Assembly (NCBI RefSeq): GCF_963663645.1
Contig: NZ_OY760503.1
Span: 1-64,000, forward strand
Length of the DNA: 64,000 nucleotides
From: an uncultured Trichococcus sp.
GTDB taxonomy: Bacteria > Bacillota > Bacilli > Lactobacillales > Aerococcaceae
Direction: 5' to 3'
Part shown: positions 32,232 through 40,544 of the stretch, one piece after another
Layout of the letters: each line of letters opens with the position of its first letter
Position numbering within the stretch: position 1 is the stretch's first letter
Position numbers and translations under genes: made by a program
Notes under the pieces: generated by a model
Seen by the model: the letters and a program-made list of their open reading frames with translations, nothing else
What the model was told of the DNA's origin: nothing
Database searches by the model: none

Positions 32232-32288
32232 AAAAAAAACCTAAACTAACACCAAATGATGTGCACATCATCTCGTATCAATTTAGGT
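32232..32288 (-). terminator. LicT-controlled terminator before licT
   Basis: AAAACCTAAATTGATACGAG pairs downstream with TTAGTTTAGGTTTTTTTT on the minus strand; it overlaps the second RAT. Confidence 0.85.
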
Positions 32289-32314
32289 TTTGCCTGCACA
32301 ACCAGTAACAATCC
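32282..32314 (-). promoter_or_regulatory. RAT antiterminator, licT leader
   Basis: GGATTGTTACTGGTTGTG then CAGGCAAAACCTAAA on the minus strand, the same RAT core as before bglP. It implies autoregulated readthrough of the operon start. Confidence 0.9.
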
Positions 32315-32324
32315 TATGAACAAC

Positions 32325-32353
32325 ATGTTAGCACTTCCAAGAAAAAGATGCAA
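32325..32353 (-). promoter_or_regulatory. licT operon promoter with a possible cre site
   Basis: TTGCAT (32348-32353 reversed), 17 bp, TAACAT (32325-32330 reversed). TGGAAGTGCTAACA (32326-32339 reversed) overlaps the -10 and differs from the CcpA cre consensus at two positions. The rest of the gap to 32527 has no gene. Confidence 0.6.
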
Positions 32354-32527
32354 GCCCTTTCCTTAAAAAAACTCATTTTCATTTAGCGTATTGGTGGAAC
32401 AGCATTTTTTTGAAAATGAATATCAGTGGCTTTATGACTAGTCTGTTGCGGAGCAACATTCTGCGCTACAAAGATGGATAACTTGCGTTTATTCATCTTT
32501 TTGGCCGACATTCTGACTTCTGATGAC

Positions 32528-32559
32528 AAAAGTGGCTGCCTCGCTAGGAGGCAGCCACT
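32528..32559 (-). terminator. Terminator of the YczE-like gene
   Basis: AGTGGCTGCCTC and GAGGCAGCCACT arms around CTAGC, followed by TTTTGTC on the minus strand. Confidence 0.85.
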
Positions 32560-32562
32560 GCG

Positions 32563-33219
32563 TTACGCGCGTTCTTTGATTGTCATCATTTTCTGGAAAA
32601 CGAAGCGGTTGTTCAATCGGTTCACGACATGCTGCGTCATGGTACCGGTAAAAAGCATGGCGAACACGGTCCCGATACCGACTCCGGCGATCCCTTCCAG
32701 GAACAACAACGAGAAGACAACGCTCACCCCGACGCAGACAACGTCGAATCCCGTCTTCATCTGCTTGACGGTGAGTCCGAAATGAACGGCCATCTCACGC
32801 ACGAACAAGTCGAACGGAAGGGCCGGCAAACGGCAATTCAGCATCAGGCTGATCCCGATTGACAACATGAAAAATCCGGTGAAAAAGAAGACGATACGCA
32901 GCGGTATGGTTGCGGCGATGCCCGAAAAAAGCAATTCGAAGAAATCCAGCAAGTAGCCGAACAGCAACGCCAGTATGATTGAAAAAACATAGCCCAAAAA
33001 CTTCCGCGTGATCAGAGCCATCACCACCACGAGGACCACTTGGAAGAGAAAGTTCCAACTGCCGATCGTAACGTGTGCAAACATTTCGTTCAATACCACC
33101 GGAACGGACGAGATTGTCGAAACCCCCAATTCGCTCTTGATCATCAACGACACGGCAATGGCGTTGCACAGCACGCCCATCGCCAATGCAAGTTCACTTG
33201 CCAACACTTTTTTCTCCAT
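32563..33219 (-). CDS. YczE/YyaS/YitT-type membrane protein
   Basis: A 218-residue protein with about six membrane helices (LALAMGVLCNAIAVSLMI, FLFQVVLVVVMALI, YVFSIILALLFGYLLDFF and others). The first-helix 'G..L.....L.....LG' and the central LPALPFDLFVREMAVHFGL are typical of the YczE family, which has unknown transport or stress roles. ATG 33219 has an AAGGAGGAAAATATG-type site. The pentapeptide protein gene lies 31 bp upstream on the same strand, so the two probably share a transcript. Confidence 0.8.
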   Translation of the reverse strand: MEKKVLASELALAMGVLCNAIAVSLMIKSELGVSTISSVPVVLNEMFAHVTIGSWNFLFQVVLVVVMALITRKFLGYVFSIILALLFGYLLDFFELLFSGIAATIPLRIVFFFTGFFMLSIGISLMLNCRLPALPFDLFVREMAVHFGLTVKQMKTGFDVVCVGVSVVFSLLFLEGIAGVGIGTVFAMLFTGTMTQHVVNRLNNRFVFQKMMTIKERA

Positions 33220-33250
33220 ATTTTCCTCCTTATTCTGTCTTTCGCATTTT

Positions 33251-33892
33251 TTAATTTTTGATGACCAGTCCGAGCATCACGACGAAGGCCAAAGCCTGTT
33301 CCTCGCTGACGATTGCACCTTTGAGATCCTCAAGCGTGACGCTGATGCGCTCGAATCGGCAGCTGCTGATGTCGATCGCCTTCAAAGGTGTTCCCGTGAA
33401 ATTGATTCCGGACAGATCGCACTCCGAAAAATCGATTTTCTTCAGTTTGCATGTGTAAAAATCGGCTTCATTCAGGCGGCAGTTCTCGTAACGGACATTC
33501 TTCTGCCGGCTGAATCCCAGAGCCGCCATCTGCAGGTTGCATTCCCGGAAGAGCACGTCCTCAAAGACGCCTTCGGTCATCGAGGTACCGATAAGGCGGC
33601 AATTCACGAAGCGGACCCGCTTCATCGTCACTTCATCCAGTTGCACGTTGGCGAAATCGCAGCTTTCGAAGATGACATCCCGCAAGTACAATTGCGGTAC
33701 TGTCGTTTCGCTGAAAGTCACGTTCTGGAATCTGACTTCGGTGAACTCCACTCCCCGTCTGTCGCCAAGGTCGATGGCAGTGTCTTTGAAGAGGGCATGC
33801 TCTACGTAAGGTTCATCCGGATCGAAACAGTCGGCGAAATTTTTTTCAGGCAAATCTTTTGGCAGAACGGGTTCCATGATTTTGGCGGGCAC
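33251..33892 (-). CDS. Pentapeptide-repeat protein
   Basis: A 213-residue protein made largely of five-residue repeats with central Phe/Leu: FTEVRFQNVTF, RDVIFESCDFANVQLDEV, VRFVNCRLIGTSMTEGVF, IDFSECDLSGINFTG. These fold as a right-handed quadrilateral beta-helix. The layout resembles the McbG/Qnr-like group that can mimic DNA, but no resistance function can be claimed. GTG 33892 is chosen because AGGAAGGA precedes it at 9 nt; ATG at 33877 lacks a site. Confidence 0.82.
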   Translation of the reverse strand: MPAKIMEPVLPKDLPEKNFADCFDPDEPYVEHALFKDTAIDLGDRRGVEFTEVRFQNVTFSETTVPQLYLRDVIFESCDFANVQLDEVTMKRVRFVNCRLIGTSMTEGVFEDVLFRECNLQMAALGFSRQKNVRYENCRLNEADFYTCKLKKIDFSECDLSGINFTGTPLKAIDISSCRFERISVTLEDLKGAIVSEEQALAFVVMLGLVIKN

Positions 33893-34033
33893 TTAGTTCA
33901 ATCCTTCCTGATAGTTCTCTTTCTTTAAGTATACCTGAATAATCGTCGCTTAGATATCCTTGCTTTCATGATCTGCTCTTTCTTCCGGAGTGATATAATG
34001 GAGGCAAGGAAAACAGAACAAGGAGGAATTCAT

Positions 34034-35404
34034 ATGGATCATGCATATGCTAAAGTGTTTCGGGGGACGGCCTTCACGAGCAGGTCGCTGCAGGAAGTGA
34101 GCGCGTTGGAGGATTGCTTGTTTTGTCTGGATGCGGAAGGCGTGATCCGGCGCATCCAGAAGCCGCAAGATGCTGATTATGGAACGATTTTGGCTACCTA
34201 CGGCGAAACGGAAAAATTCCACGAGCTTGCTGAGGGACAGTATTTTCTGCCGGGGTTCATCGATCTGCACATCCACGCTCCGCAATGGGCGCAGGCCGGC
34301 ACTGCCATGGACATCCCTTTGCATGATTGGCTGGACACCTATACCTTCCCACTAGAATCGAAATTCTCCGATCTGGATTTCGCCCGCAAAGTCTACCAGG
34401 ATCTCGTCACAACACTGTTGGCGAACGGAACGACGACCGCGCTCTATTTCGCGACCGTCCACAAGGAAGCCAGCTATCTGTTGGCCCAGATCTGCGCCGA
34501 CAAGGGTCAACGCGGCTTGGTCGGGAAAGTGGTCATGGACGACAAGTCAGAGAATCCGGAGTATTACCGGGATGAAAGCACTGAAGCCGCATTGGCGGAT
34601 ACGGAAAGCTTCATCCAGCTGGTCCAGGAATTGGACAAGACGACCAAACAAGGCGTCTACCCGGTCGTGACGCCCCGCTTCATCCCGAGCTGCACGGACG
34701 AAGCGTTGGCGGGTCTCGGCAAGTTGGCGAAAAAATATGGCACGCACATCCAATCACATTGCAGCGAAAGCGATTGGGAGCACAACTATGTCCTCGAACG
34801 TATGCACAAGAGCGACACGTTTGCGCTCAATGAGTTGGGGCTTCTGCAGGACAAAGCGGTCATGGCGCACGCCGTCTTCCTTTCGGATGCGGATGCCGAT
34901 TTATTCGCCGAAACCGGCACCGCAATTGCGCATTGCCCGATCTCCAATGTCTTTTTCTCGAACGGCATCCTGCCGGCTGCACGTTTCACTCAGAAAGGGA
35001 TAGATATCGGCTTGGGCACGGACATTTCCGGTGGCTTTTCTCCCAGCCTGTTCGACAACATCAGGCAAGCCGTCATCGCCTCGAGAATGCTGGAGGAAGG
35101 CGTTGATCCGTCGCTTGCGGCTCCGGAACGCGGCCTGCCGCATTCTCGGATTACCGCCAACGAGGCGTTCTACTATGCGACTGCCGGCGGAGGAGAGAGC
35201 TTGAGCCTGCCGATCGGGCGCCTAGAGGAAAACTATGTATGGGACGTCCAGGTGATTGACGTCAACGCGCTGAACGCCGAACTGCCGCTGTTCGACGACG
35301 GGATTTCGATGGAAAATCTGCTGCACAAGATCCTCTTTTTGAGCCGTCCGGAAAACATCCGCGAGGTCTGGGTCCAGGGCGAATGCGTGCATAAAAGGTC
35401 GTAA
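34034..35404 (+). CDS. guaD: Guanine deaminase
   Basis: About 456 residues from ATG 34034, fixed by CAAGGAGGAATTCAT. Amidohydrolase metal motif LPGFIDLHIHAPQWAQAG is followed by the guanine-deaminase segment PLHDWLDTYTFPLESKF. Other ligand segments are IQSHCSESDWEHNYV, VMAHAVFLSD and GLGTDISGGFSPSLF. It hydrolyses guanine to xanthine. The nearby minus-strand purine permease (36.4-37.7 kb) suggests salvage or catabolism of purines. It is monocistronic. Confidence 0.92.
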   Translation: MDHAYAKVFRGTAFTSRSLQEVSALEDCLFCLDAEGVIRRIQKPQDADYGTILATYGETEKFHELAEGQYFLPGFIDLHIHAPQWAQAGTAMDIPLHDWLDTYTFPLESKFSDLDFARKVYQDLVTTLLANGTTTALYFATVHKEASYLLAQICADKGQRGLVGKVVMDDKSENPEYYRDESTEAALADTESFIQLVQELDKTTKQGVYPVVTPRFIPSCTDEALAGLGKLAKKYGTHIQSHCSESDWEHNYVLERMHKSDTFALNELGLLQDKAVMAHAVFLSDADADLFAETGTAIAHCPISNVFFSNGILPAARFTQKGIDIGLGTDISGGFSPSLFDNIRQAVIASRMLEEGVDPSLAAPERGLPHSRITANEAFYYATAGGGESLSLPIGRLEENYVWDVQVIDVNALNAELPLFDDGISMENLLHKILFLSRPENIREVWVQGECVHKRS

Positions 35405-35485
35405 ATGAGTCATGAGGCGAATTTATGGTGTGTTTCTTTTGGGTTGTTGATGATTCGGAGGTTTTTCGTACTATAGGAACGTGAG

Positions 35486-35722
35486 TGTCCGATTCTTCTG
35501 GATTATCGGACAGCCGCATCGTCGTCCGGGAGCTGATTATCCGATTCTTCCGGGTTATCGGACAACTGCATCATCGTCCGGGCTCGGAATGTCCGATTCT
35601 TCCGGGTTATCGGACAACTGCATCGTCGTCCGGAAGCTGGTTGTCCGATTCTTTTCGGTTATCGGACAACCGCATCATCGTCCGGGCTCGGAATGTCCGA
35701 TTCTTCCGGGTTATCGGACAAC
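35486..35722. repeat. Five-copy tandem array of TGTCCGATTC hairpins (family B variant)
   Basis: Palindromes TGTCCGATTCTTCCGGGTT with ATCGGACA recur about every 52-53 bp, five times, with linkers alternating between GCATCRTCGTCCGG-containing forms. The core arms (TGTCCGAT/ATCGGACA) equal those at 25.6 kb, but the linkers differ. It lies after guaD, before the VOC gene. Positions 35723-35871 hold only the VOC promoter region. Confidence 0.85.
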
Positions 35723-35871
35723 CTCCGTATCGTTTGTCTCTGCGGTTTTTATCAGTAGTTATGATACGGGTCCCTCAACTCCTTTAGTAAGCTCTGGCTT
35801 TGGGTAAATAAAATGCCTATATGATCTAATCATGATAGAATGAAAATAAGAAACTATTGGAGGATGATATT

Positions 35872-36252
35872 ATGAACCAAAAACTCGTTGAGATTTGCCT
35901 GCGTGTCAGAGATATTGATGCTACTTTAGATTTTTATACTAATTTATTCGATTTTGAAGTTGCCAGTCGCAGAGAATTCCCTGAAAATAAATTTGATTTA
36001 GTTTATTTGAATTCGCCTGGTTCTTCTGTGCAAATTGAGCTTACATACAATTACGATGCTGAGCCTTATAATGTAGGAGATGGCTTCAGTCATTTAGGCG
36101 TGACTGTCGATGACTTGGAAAAAATGCATGAAGTTTGTAAAGCTTCTGCTTATGAAACAGGTGAATTAAAAGGACTTTCAGGCGGCACACCGACCTATTT
36201 CTTTGTGACGGACCCTGATGGCTATCGAATTGAAGTAAAGCGCGCAAAATAA
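35872..36252 (+). CDS. VOC family (glyoxalase-like) protein
   Basis: About 126 residues from ATG 35872, with TTGGAGGATGATATT before it; a TTG at 35857 is inside that site. Two beta-alpha-beta-beta-beta modules are visible: EICLRVRDIDATLDFYTNLF and HLGVTVDDLEKMHEVCKA. Likely metal ligands are in VQIELTYN and RIEVKR. It resembles lactoylglutathione lyase (GloA) in size and motifs, but low-GC Gram-positives often lack glutathione, so the substrate is uncertain. Its base use is more AT-rich than neighbouring genes, which could hint at transfer. Confidence 0.8.
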   Translation: MNQKLVEICLRVRDIDATLDFYTNLFDFEVASRREFPENKFDLVYLNSPGSSVQIELTYNYDAEPYNVGDGFSHLGVTVDDLEKMHEVCKASAYETGELKGLSGGTPTYFFVTDPDGYRIEVKRAK

Positions 36253-36310
36253 TTTTTCGAATTTTTTAAACATAAGCATATCGAATTTGACAATATGTTT
36301 ACATTTCCCC

Positions 36311-36358
36311 AAAAAGAAACACGCAAGCAGCCAAGCGGATGCTTACGTGTTTCTTTTC
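36311..36358. terminator. Bidirectional terminator, VOC / purine permease
   Basis: AAAAAGAAACACGCAAGCA pairs with TGCTTACGTGTTTCTTTT; A and T runs on both sides of convergent genes. Confidence 0.9.
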
Positions 36359-36384
36359 ATTCAAGCTGCTCAAGCAGCGTATGT

Positions 36385-37698
36385 TTAGACTTTTTCTTTC
36401 AAAATGATGTTCAATACCAACGCAACAATTGTTCCTGCCGAGATACCGGAAGAGAACAATCCGCTCAATATGCCCGGCAATTGCGCTACTGTATCCGGAA
36501 CAAAGGAAACACCCAGACCAACACCCAACGCAGAAGCAACGATGATCATGTTGCGGTTATTGAATTCAACACGTGACAATGACTGTACACCGGCAGCGGC
36601 AACCGTACCGAACATCAGGATGCCGGCACCACCCAATACAGGTTGCGGCATGATTGAAATCAGGGTAGCAAATTTAGGGAACAGACTCATCACGATCATG
36701 ATGATTCCGCCCATGATGGCTACTTTACGGGAAGCATTGCGGGTCAACGGGATCAATCCGGCATTTTGACTGAAAGTCGCGGCAGGACCGGACCCGATGA
36801 AAGGCGCGATGAACGAACCGAAACCATCCGCACGGACACCGGCAGCGATTCTTTCATCCGTCAGTTTCGTTTCCGTAACAGCGCCCAACGTTTGCATAAC
36901 GCCGACTGTTTCGATTACGGTAACCAGATACCCGGAAACAAAAGGAATTGCGTACTCAAGTTTGAAATCAGGTACGCCGAATTTGAAGAATTGTGGTAAG
37001 GCGAACCATTCAGCGGCAACGACTTGGCCGAAGTCGACCATCCCCAACGGAATGCAGACGACGTAACCGATTGCGGCACCGATCAGTACAGCGGCTGGCG
37101 CAATTTTGCTTGGCCCGTAATGGTTGATCAAAGCGATGATAAGGAACACAAGCACTGCGATACCGATATTCATCGGATTACCGAAATCCTCAGATCCGAA
37201 ACCGCCGCCTGCCCAGCCCATCGCAACGGACATCAGTGTCATCCCCATCAAGGAGATAACCGATCCGGTAACGACCGGCGGGAAAAATTTCAATAACGGT
37301 TTTACAAAATAACTCAAACCAACTTCCAACAAAGCACCCAGCATCGTCCCGCCGAAGTAGGCAGTGATACCGCCCGCACCGATGACGGAAGCAGCCGGTG
37401 CCACAAAAGCAAAGTCCGTTCCCATGATCGTCGGCAAGCCTGCACCGACGCGGAACCATTTCGGTCCGAAACCTTTTGATTGAATGATTGAAACGATGCC
37501 CGAAGCCAAAAGCGCCGCGCTGACCATATAAGCAGTATCCTCAACCCCGAAACCTGCGATTCCGGCAATGATAAGCGGAACTGCCACTAAACCACCGAAA
37601 GCGGTGATGACGTTCTGAAACCCTAAAACGATTGTCGTGCCTAAATCCGGTTTGTCTTCCACACCGTAAGTCAGGCCTGTATGTACTTTCTCTTCCAT
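36385..37698 (-). CDS. Nucleobase:cation symporter-2, purine (xanthine/guanine) permease
   Basis: About 437 residues from ATG 37698 (TAAGGAGGAGAAAC); an upstream extension has no site. Twelve or more membrane segments; NCS2 signatures include FQNVITAFGGLVAVPLIIAG, PTIMGTDFAFVAPA, and the central GPAATFSQNAGLIPLTRNAS motif with the conserved Q/N residues. NCS2 members import xanthine, uric acid or uracil with a cation. PurBox-like elements in the upstream gap and guaD nearby favour a purine. The specific base cannot be decided by eye. Confidence 0.88.
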   Translation of the reverse strand: MEEKVHTGLTYGVEDKPDLGTTIVLGFQNVITAFGGLVAVPLIIAGIAGFGVEDTAYMVSAALLASGIVSIIQSKGFGPKWFRVGAGLPTIMGTDFAFVAPAASVIGAGGITAYFGGTMLGALLEVGLSYFVKPLLKFFPPVVTGSVISLMGMTLMSVAMGWAGGGFGSEDFGNPMNIGIAVLVFLIIALINHYGPSKIAPAAVLIGAAIGYVVCIPLGMVDFGQVVAAEWFALPQFFKFGVPDFKLEYAIPFVSGYLVTVIETVGVMQTLGAVTETKLTDERIAAGVRADGFGSFIAPFIGSGPAATFSQNAGLIPLTRNASRKVAIMGGIIMIVMSLFPKFATLISIMPQPVLGGAGILMFGTVAAAGVQSLSRVEFNNRNMIIVASALGVGLGVSFVPDTVAQLPGILSGLFSSGISAGTIVALVLNIILKEKV

Positions 37699-37710
37699 GT
37701 TTCTCCTCCT

Positions 37711-37920
37711 TATAACGAACATTAATGATTGCAAAACAAAATATAATTCGTTTATTAACGACAAATAAAATTATATCGATATCACATACAATTGTAAAGT
37801 GTAAATACCGAATTATAAGGGCTTTCATTATGAGAATCTTCACATTTTTAGGCATTATAGAGTTTAAAAGCGAACATTAAAGAGGATTTACATGAATTTG
37901 TACCGAAAATACCGAATTAT
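37711..37920. promoter_or_regulatory. PurBox-like sites upstream of the purine permease
   Basis: AATACCGAATTAT at 37804-37816 and again at 37908-37920, AAAAGCGAACATT at 37866-37878 and TATAACGAACATT at 37711-37723 resemble the PurR PurBox (AWWWCCGAACWWT) with one or two mismatches each. They lie in the 328-bp divergent gap between the permease and a Nudix gene. Purine control of the permease is inferred. Confidence 0.55.
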
Positions 37921-38026
37921 GGAAAAACATTCTTTGGTTGATCAGGATACGACGTGAACCATTTTTTTGTTATACTGTAATCACACATCTGTATGGATGA
38001 CGAAACAAATGAATGGAGCATATACT

Positions 38027-38443
38027 ATGAAATCAGAGAAATCATGCGGAGCCATCGTGCTCTCCCCAGACAACACGAACCGAAAAGTATTATTGATCAA
38101 ACATGAGAACGGCGGCCATTGGGCATTCCCGAAAGGCCATGTTGAGGAAGGAGAAACGGAAGTCGAAACTGCATTGAGGGAAATCAAGGAAGAAACCGGC
38201 TTGAGTACCGATTTAAGCACCACCTTCCGGAAATCCGTCAGCTACTCCCCGGCTCCCGGCGTCATGAAAGAAGTCGTCTACTTCATCGCTTTCGCTCATA
38301 CAGAAACGATCGAAAAACAGGATGCCGAAGTCACCGACTTCGCTTGGATGCCGTTCAATGAAGCTTTGCAGGCCATCACCTACAACAACGACAAAAGCAT
38401 CCTGCAGTCCGCCATCGATTTCATCGAAGGCATGAAAAACTAA
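38027..38443 (+). CDS. Nudix hydrolase, Ap4A hydrolase-like
   Basis: About 138 residues from ATG 38027 (ATGGAGCATATACT). The complete Nudix box reads GHVEEGETEVETALREIKEE followed by TGL, with all conserved Gly, Arg and Glu residues. The preceding WAFPKGH is typical of bis(5'-nucleosyl)-tetraphosphatases. It should clean up Ap4A or related nucleotides. It is divergent from the purine permease and ends at a strong terminator (38453-38495). Confidence 0.88.
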   Translation: MKSEKSCGAIVLSPDNTNRKVLLIKHENGGHWAFPKGHVEEGETEVETALREIKEETGLSTDLSTTFRKSVSYSPAPGVMKEVVYFIAFAHTETIEKQDAEVTDFAWMPFNEALQAITYNNDKSILQSAIDFIEGMKN

Positions 38444-38452
38444 GAGAAAACA

Positions 38453-38495
38453 CAGAAGGTCCGCCTCGAAAAATGAGGCGGACCTTCTGTTCTTA
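38453..38495 (+). terminator. Terminator of the Nudix gene
   Basis: AGAAGGTCCGCCTC and GAGGCGGACCTTCT arms, then GTTCTTAAAATTTT. Confidence 0.85.
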
Positions 38496-38521
38496 AAATT
38501 TTAGTAGTTAATGTCTGTTGC

Positions 38522-38650
38522 TCCGGTGAACAACGGCTTCGCCGGAGGTCATGATGCTTCTAGAACATCCTGCTCCGGTGGGCGCTGCGCCACCGGAGGA
38601 CAGGAGTGATTCAAATCCCCTTCTCCGTCCAACGACAGCGTCACCGGAGT
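38522..38650. repeat. Three tandem CTCCGG palindromes (family A)
   Basis: Palindromes begin at 38522, 38572 and 38624 (50- and 52-bp spacing). The middle one, CTCCGGTGGGCGCTGCGCCACCGGAG, split as arms CTCCGGTGG/CCACCGGAG, is nearly perfect. Confidence 0.8.
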
Positions 38651-38698
38651 TCAAGCCACCGAACCGCCGAATCGCAATAGATCCTACAACCCTTCCGC

Positions 38699-39412
38699 TC
38701 AATTGCGCGTTAAAACGATTTCGACGGCAAACTTATCGTAGCGATGGACAGATGTAGAGAACTCAAACGCATTGCCGGTGTCCAGATAGCCGACCTGCTC
38801 GGCTACCGCCACGGGATCACCCTTTTCCAGTCCAAGCTCCTCCGCTTCAAAATCAGTGGCTTTGCGAACAGAAACCGTCCTGTGCGCACTCTGTATGTTC
38901 AACTTTAGATCGTTCTCGATATACTCATAGATCGAGCCTATGACATTTTTATCCTTAATGTTCGGTATCAAATCAATCGGCATGTAGATTTTTTCCATCA
39001 CGGTGGGCTCGTCCTCCACATAGCGCACCCGATAAATGTCGTATACAAAACTGCCCGCTGAAATATTCAGCTTTTTCGCTGCTTCTTCCGGTACCTTCAC
39101 GATTGAAAAATTAAGTATTTTACTGTGGACCTTCTTGTCGGCATTGAGCGCAGTCGTGCCGCGGAATTGATTCGCCATCGTCACACGCTCGATTTCTTCC
39201 AAGTTCAGATCCTTCACAAAAGTACCGGAGCCTCTCCTCTTGATGACCAGGCCTTCTGCAACCAGAATGTCCAATGCTTTTTTGACCGTCATTTTGCTTG
39301 CGTTGTAATGGATGCACATATCTTTTTCGAAAGGTATCTGTTGATTGGCAACGTACTCCCCTTTTACGATTTTATTCCGAATATCATTGGATATGATGAC
39401 ATATTTCTGCAT
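38699..39412 (-). CDS. GntR-family transcriptional regulator with UTRA domain
   Basis: A 237-residue regulator. Residues 1-68 form the winged helix (YVIISNDIRNKIVKGEY, NASKMTVKKALDILVAEGL, KRRGSGTFV). Residues 90-235 are a UTRA ligand-binding domain (IYRVRYVEDEPTVMEKIYMP, FEFSTSVHRYDKFAVEIV). UTRA regulators of this type usually sense phosphosugars. The only sugar-related neighbour is an acetylxylan esterase pseudogene, so its regulon is unknown. The ribosome site GAGAGGTG is 12-13 nt from ATG 39412, longer than usual. Confidence 0.85.
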   Translation of the reverse strand: MQKYVIISNDIRNKIVKGEYVANQQIPFEKDMCIHYNASKMTVKKALDILVAEGLVIKRRGSGTFVKDLNLEEIERVTMANQFRGTTALNADKKVHSKILNFSIVKVPEEAAKKLNISAGSFVYDIYRVRYVEDEPTVMEKIYMPIDLIPNIKDKNVIGSIYEYIENDLKLNIQSAHRTVSVRKATDFEAEELGLEKGDPVAVAEQVGYLDTGNAFEFSTSVHRYDKFAVEIVLTRN

Positions 39413-39635
39413 ATCTTAGCATTGCACCTCTCTTTAAATGTCTAGCCTTTCAAGGGCAAGATCAAATTTAGTGGATTATCTCTTAAAAGTCTATATTTTC
39501 AGCATACACAAATTATGACTTGAAGACAATCATTTCTTCTTCATGCCGCCAGAAATCAACAGGTGCCTTCCACTTTTTACCCTAGCTGACAGAATCTCAA
39601 ATAAGTCAAATTCAAGTCCGGCTCCATAGACATGA

Positions 39636-39866
39636 AGCGAAGTCCTTGACACACTGGAATACATCGATATCAAGCATTTCGCACCGCGCATCCAAGCCGA
39701 AGTCTGCTGGGTTATCGGGTTGTAGGATGCTGTCGTTCCCCCGATCACGCAGATGGCTACCTACAACAAAATCACTGCAAAAAAACAGCTGATTGAGCTA
39801 CCGGAATACGGGCATGAGTACCTGCCGAAAGTCAGCGATGAGTTGCGTGGATATTTTGTGGAGTGA
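39636..39866 (+). pseudogene. Acetylxylan esterase / cephalosporin-C deacetylase remnant
   Basis: The plus frame from 39636 gives SEVLDTLEYIDIKHFAPRIQ, then EVCWVIGL, an in-frame TAG at 39723, and DAVVPPITQMATYNKITA, LIELPEYGHEYLP, to a TGA at 39864. This is the C-terminal end of the AXE1 alpha/beta-hydrolase: catalytic Asp region 'GL-x-D--PP-T', then the 'YN-I' and 'P-YGHE' histidine motif. Upstream the frame meets stops, so the N-terminal two thirds is missing. The UTRA regulator beside it may once have controlled it. The remaining gap (39413-39635, 39867-40046) has a single TGTCCGAT/ATCGGACA hairpin at about 39943-39977 and no gene. Confidence 0.75.
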
Positions 39867-40046
39867 CGAAAATTATTCAAGAAGTAAAGGGCTGTCTTGA
39901 AATATGTCAGTATCTTATTTATTGCAGTAGAACTCTCTGGTTGTCCGATTCTTTCGGTTTATCAGTTTATCGGACAAGGCACAACGCACGAAGATTAGCA
40001 CGCAACCAAAAAACTCTCCACAAATGAGTACCGGGAAAGGCAAATA

Positions 40047-40098
40047 AGAAAACCGCAATAAAATGGATCTGAATTCCCATTTTGTTGCGGTTTTCTTT
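40047..40098 (-). terminator. Terminator of the DUF3784 gene
   Basis: AGAAAACCGCAAtAAAATGG-type arm pairs with CCCATTTTGTTGCGGTTTTC; the T-rich side serves the minus strand (TTATTTGCC) and AT-rich on the other. Confidence 0.75.
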
Positions 40099-40140
40099 GT
40101 AAAACACCACTTTAATAATCCTCATCAGGCAAATCATTTG

Positions 40141-40455
40141 TTACTTTTTCACCCTGTTATTTGTATTTAAATATACAATTCCGGATACTGTGACAATGAT
40201 CAATACTCCAAAACCAAACCTTGTAATCGTGTCAACATGTTTATTGAACAAAAGGCTTGTAATTGCCATCACAAAAAATATGCTTGCCAATACGAATATG
40301 AAATTACCCATATGTTTGCATAGTTTTTCAATGTCATATTTCTGTTTTTCCTCTCTGGGAGCTGTATTATATCCTGAAATCAGCCATGTTACTTTTTTGT
40401 ATTTTATCAACCAGCCAACTATCAAAAGCATAACTGTCGGGAAAAAAAATATCAT
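40141..40455 (-). CDS. DUF3784 small membrane protein
   Basis: A 104-residue protein with three hydrophobic segments (residues 1-17, 50-70, 78-96). The characteristic DUF3784 segment W-L-I-x-G-Y-N-T (TWLISGYNTAPREEKQKYD) follows the first helix. Members are small proteins of Firmicutes with no known role. ATG 40455 has a perfect AAAGAAAGGAGTCTTTT site. Terminator at 40047-40098. Confidence 0.8.
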   Translation of the reverse strand: MIFFFPTVMLLIVGWLIKYKKVTWLISGYNTAPREEKQKYDIEKLCKHMGNFIFVLASIFFVMAITSLLFNKHVDTITRFGFGVLIIVTVSGIVYLNTNNRVKK

Positions 40456-40544
40456 AAAAGACTCCTTTCTTTAATCGCCACCTCGTATCAGGCCAATACT
40501 TTCCCGGCAATTTTGAGGCAGCCCACTTCCATCGAATGTCCCAA

